Shown: positions 60,435 to 64,000 of the stretch, in pieces
Numbering within the stretch: the stretch's first letter is position 1
How the letters are laid out: each line of letters starts with the position of its first letter
Assembly (NCBI GenBank): GCA_905182995.1
Contig: CAJJDP010000009.1
Coordinates: 288,365-352,364 of the forward strand
Length of the DNA stretch: 64,000 nt
Source: Paramecium octaurelia
Taxonomy: Eukaryota > Ciliophora > Oligohymenophorea > Peniculida > Parameciidae
Reading direction: 5' to 3'
Position numbers and translations under genes: made by a program
The notes under the pieces: model-generated
Seen by the model: the letters and a program-made list of their open reading frames with translations, nothing else
Database searches by the model: none
Told to the model about the DNA's origin: nothing

Positions 60435-61781
60435 TCATTCTTCAATATGATATTCTAATAAATCATCTAGTCTTAGCTTTTTTGTGTTATATTCTCGAAG
60501 GTCTTGATAATGAGTTGCCTCTATCAAATAATCAATTAAATATTTTAGTTCTTGATCATTTTAATCATTATGCCATTCTAGAATCGGAATTCCATTTTCA
60601 ATTTAAAAACCAAAAGAATGAGCTAAATTGTCCACAATGAGCATATCTTTTAGTTCCTTATTGCTAATTAATCTAAGATCCTTAATAAAGAAACCATTTT
60701 TAGTTTCCATACAATTATTTCTCGTCATAATCCCCTATATATACTACTTAGTTGGATCCAAATAGTTAATGATAGCTTAAGCATATGCTTAGGATGAAGC
60801 AGTGTATATATATATTGTATAATATTGAGACAGTTATTATAGAAACAGCGAAGTATAGGGTCGAATATTAATCCCAATCTAAAACATTGACATTAAATTA
60901 CTTTGGCTTCTTCTCCGAAATCACCAACAGCAGTAACATAAACTTAAGGATTTTCCCTTTGAGTGCACGAATGAATTAAAGTTTCATCTAAATCTAAGAT
61001 AAGAGCCCGTTCTTTCTTAGGGTAAGCTTCCGAAAGTTGCACCTTCTTCGATTGTATAAATTTATCAGAAGGACCTTTCAAGCATTTTCTAGCATAAATT
61101 AAACCTCTTTGAGTTAGAATAAGATGTTTCTTGAATGTTTGTTCAGTTACATTTGGACCGAAAATCAAATGTCTGAAAGGATGATTGCTTAATTTATCTT
61201 TTCCATTATTTTGTGAATTCTTCTTACTTTACTCATTATCAGAATTCGCATTTAAATTTTGCATCGAGACAGCTTGTCTAAATTATAGTTGATCTAATAC
61301 TTAGTTTTATTAAGCTTTGGGTTCTACGGTTGTTGAGTTAGTTTTTATTGAATCCTTTGAGCTTACTCTTCAATGTTATAATTCACCTCTTATTATTGCA
61401 TTTAAACAGGCTATTACTTTTTGTCATTATCACTAAACTCAGGTTCGATCTCGACATCTCCATCAATTTTCTTAGTATTTACTAAATTGCTGAATCTTGA
61501 CATTTTAGCAGCTAATTAAGTAAAATAAAGCTACCTTAAGGTTACTTGGTTCTTGGCTTTTGGTTTTTTGGGGTTCCAGAATCAGAATCATCTGTCTAAT
61601 ACCCATTTTATTAAGTTGGCGATTTCACTTTTGCTTTTACTATGGTCTTTGGTGTATTCTCCTGAGAGTTAGTCGTTTCACCTTCTTCTTCGCTGTAAAA
61701 TTGTAGTTTCTATTCTTGATTAATGACTTATTTAATGTGACCAACTTACGACTTAGCTTTAAAACTATACAATTTATCCAT
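60435..61781 (-). CDS. FCP1/SCP-type (CTD-like, HAD) phosphatase, 425 aa
   Basis: Four exons; introns at 61512-61534, near 61280-61302 and near 60879-60901 (23 nt each) give exactly 426 codons. These HAD phosphatases dephosphorylate Ser/Thr, classically on the RNA polymerase II CTD. Catalytic motif I is intact: ALILDLDETLIHS (both Asp). NIRPYTSLFLQQLSQYYTIY and YTASSQAYAQAIINYLDP are the NIF-domain middle block, and ELKDMLIVDNLAHSFGFQIE with IPILEWHND is the motif III region. The N-terminal 230 aa are polar and low complexity (start MDKLYSFKAKSQVGHIKQVI), longer than in SCP1. An ATG at 61503 is a less likely start. Confidence 0.93.
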
Positions 61782-62007
61782 TTTATAATTTTATTTTTTA
61801 TATTAAAGAAACTAAATAAAATACAATAAGCTTAAGTTTTAGGTTCAAGAATATCAAACAAATTATACTACAATTTATTAGGAATGCCATTAAAGATGAA
61901 AATAATTGTAAAATAATGTGTTAGTTGTAATTTTAATCTCAAAATCAATAGTAGAATGTTTAGTTTTATTGTTTCATAATTATAGTAAATAAATATAATG
62001 TAAAAGT

Positions 62008-64000
62008 TCATTTTTTTATGATTTTACTACTCTTCTTTTATGATAGATTATATATGTTTTTCTAGGAAGCAGTGGTTTATTATTTTTAGACAGTTGGACG
62101 CTATTATCTAGATGCCACAGATGGAGGAACCTTTAATTGTGATTAACTACCAACCATAGTGCCTCTCATACTCTAGGGTTTGCTTTGTACAGATATGGCT
62201 TATTAGGAATCATTAGATTCAGTTAATTGTGGATTGTAATGGTGTTCCTAATCATCATCATCCATTCTTTCAAGTGGCTATATAGGAGATCTTTGATTCT
62301 ATTAAGATTGCTTTTCTTAATCCAATTAGGGGAAAATATTTTTAGGTTCTATTTCTGGAGATTTTGGTGCTACCAATGGCTATTGTGGTCTATTAGATCC
62401 TACACCAAAGGAATCTTGACGAATAGATTATCTATTTTATAGATTTTATAGTGTTTATTCAACTTATTGGCCAGTTAATTATTATGAAATTACTTTGTCT
62501 TAAGATAATGCCAAAGATTATCTTTATTATAAAGCATAAGGAGATCTTTGATGATCATTTATACTTTCATTTATTTAATTTTGGGGATAATTATAGGCTG
62601 AAGATCGAGCTTAGGATTACTATTCAATGTTTTATAGTTACTTAGATTAAACCTAATTTGAATATTGATATGATTATTATTAAATTTAAGAATAAGTTTA
62701 TTGTTGTAGTTACTATTATTATTATTATTATTATTATTATTATGGAAATTTCTTTTAGTCGGTGTTAATTGACTGAAATAATGATTATTATTAAAATAAG
62801 TTATTATCATACTAATTTGTAATAGGTTTTTATTGTAATGTTTTTAGATTTGAATTGGTTAGTTCGACTTACTCAACTAAACTTTACTTTGGTTATTCAT
62901 CTATTTCTTAATGATTATATGCATATTCATCATCATTATGAATAACTTATTCATGTTCGCTAAAATTCTGTTGTTAATATTATTATTGATTGGTTAAATT
63001 CTTAAAAAATGATTGCCTATTAGAAGGTGGATCCTAGATAATGATTTGATCATTTTAGATATTCATTTATTTATTTTATAAAGGAAGAATTTCTTATAAA
63101 GTAATTGGTTATAAACTAGAATACTCCTTTAAACTTTTGGTTGGTTCCCAATTAGGAATAGGAGCCTTAAACTTTTTATTAGGGGATTTTTAGAATCTAA
63201 TCTAGGCATCTTAACTTCTTTTTAAAGCAACTTTTGCTCTTTAATCAAGATTCTCAACTTAATGATATAGTTAATTATTTGGATCTTAGTTTTGCAAACT
63301 ATGTGATTAATGGTCAACAACTCTTTGCTTATGAAACCCATTGTGTTATTCTCTGAAATCAATTGAGTAATTCGGTATGAATTCACCAATCGTAGAGGAC
63401 TAATGTATATATTTATATATTATTACTCTAAAATAGTCTTCCAATTAAAATCTGTATTTATACAATAGTTCATGAGCCTGTTTTGGAATGGGCCTATTAT
63501 CTGGGGCCATTATAAGTAAAGATTCGACAATATCATATAAGTCAGAACTATATTAAGATTTCAAGAAAAATAAATAATCGTCTAATTTTTCCATATTAAA
63601 AGTATAACTTTACAGATCATAAATATCCTAAACAAAACTTAAGGTTGCCATTTATAATGCAGTTAATCCAATACAAAATACATCTGACTTATTTTAGTCA
63701 ATGTTGGGTCTTAAGACTTTATGTTTAAGAGATGATAATTATTCAGGACTCAAATTGTACTAGCCTTATTATTTAGCAATGCATCTTCTATAAGCAGTCA
63801 TATCAGTCATTTCTTGGATATCTGTTAATTTGAAAACTGAAAATGGATGGTTCTATCGAAATTAGCTCCTTTAAGCATAAGATGTCAAACTTATAGTTAA
63901 AGGTCTGATATCGCCATGTTGCTTTTATTGATCATTCAATCTTTATAGTGCCGTTAACTAATTATATAATTCAATTTATTACTGTACAATGGAGCATAGC
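62008..64000 (-). CDS. protein kinase-like protein with Gln-rich tail (partial, 5' end outside window)
   Basis: The frame enters at the right edge in the kinase C-lobe and ends at TGA 62008-62010. Visible: QHGDIRPLTISLT at the catalytic loop (HGD for HRD), FKLTDI where DFG would be, QYNLSPEQLSSLKHK for the APE region, and NKSDVFCIGLTALQMATLSF. One in-frame 27-nt intron is likely near 63397-63423. The tail (about 430 aa) is extremely Gln-rich with a run of TAA-encoded Gln over the ATT microsatellite and short Pro/Ser motifs. The loops suggest a divergent or inactive kinase. Several plus-strand open frames here are mirror images. Confidence 0.72.
62714..62743. repeat. (ATT)10 microsatellite encoding polyglutamine
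   Basis: Ten uninterrupted ATT units. On the minus strand the reading frame of the kinase tail makes them TAA codons, which this organism reads as Gln, so the run encodes a polyglutamine stretch. Confidence 0.85.

Noticed and set aside
62227-62810. Plus-strand open frames and an Asn-rich minus-strand frame over the ATT repeat
   Set aside because: The long minus-strand Gln-rich frame is continuous with the kinase domain; the others are out of phase with it.

Overview
This is macronuclear DNA of an oligohymenophorean ciliate, most likely Paramecium or a close relative. Long coherent reading frames appear only if TAA and TAG are read as glutamine and TGA is the only stop. The DNA is very AT-rich, spacers are short (often under 30 bp between neighbouring genes), and genes carry tiny GT..AG introns of mostly 20-31 nt. 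For most genes below I placed introns by hand and checked that start, introns and TGA give a length divisible by three. Functional calls come from recognised motifs, not from a database search.

Layout. 0.4-12.3 kb: small unknown genes, UTP6, a PCI-domain PCID2/Thp1 protein, a Pro/Gln-rich MORN protein, NME7, a coiled-coil protein and a LETM1-domain protein. 12.6-20.8 kb: a calcium-dependent protein kinase, a TTC1-like TPR protein, a decayed relic, and a large unknown gene cut by an assembly artefact. 20.8-33.9 kb: a mostly empty stretch, tRNA-Thr(AGU), a WNK-like kinase, CEP19-like, coiled-coil genes, CFAP58, a B-box coiled-coil protein and a secreted acidic-tail protein. 34-42.6 kb: a PP1-docking protein, coiled-coil and WD-like genes, a kinase with a C-terminal propeller-like region, an mL54-like ribosomal protein and a tesmin/LIN54 CXC protein. 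43-51.6 kb: a decayed ammonium transporter, unknown genes, a sperm-tail PG-rich repeat protein, a STE11-like pseudokinase and an A20/AN1 zinc-finger protein. 52-64 kb: a degenerate coding patch, a second PP1-docking protein, a decayed potassium channel, a DUF2039 (C9orf85-like) protein, an FCP1/SCP-type phosphatase and a partial kinase with a glutamine-rich tail running off the right edge.

Two single-N gaps (17275 and 57653) each join two identical copies of about 1.33 kb. These look like contig ends that overlapped but were not merged, so each second copy should be collapsed when counting genes.

Several genes serve cilia and basal bodies (NME7, CFAP58, CEP19-like, STPGR, possibly the MORN and coiled-coil proteins). 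Others serve gene expression (UTP6, PCID2, LIN54-like, CTD-type phosphatase, mL54-like) or signalling (CDPK, WNK, kinase fusion, pseudokinase, two PP1-docking proteins). I see no operon logic: strands alternate and neighbours are mixed. Relics of a transporter, a channel and other genes between intact genes fit gene loss after duplication, as known from Paramecium whole-genome duplications; that last link is inference.
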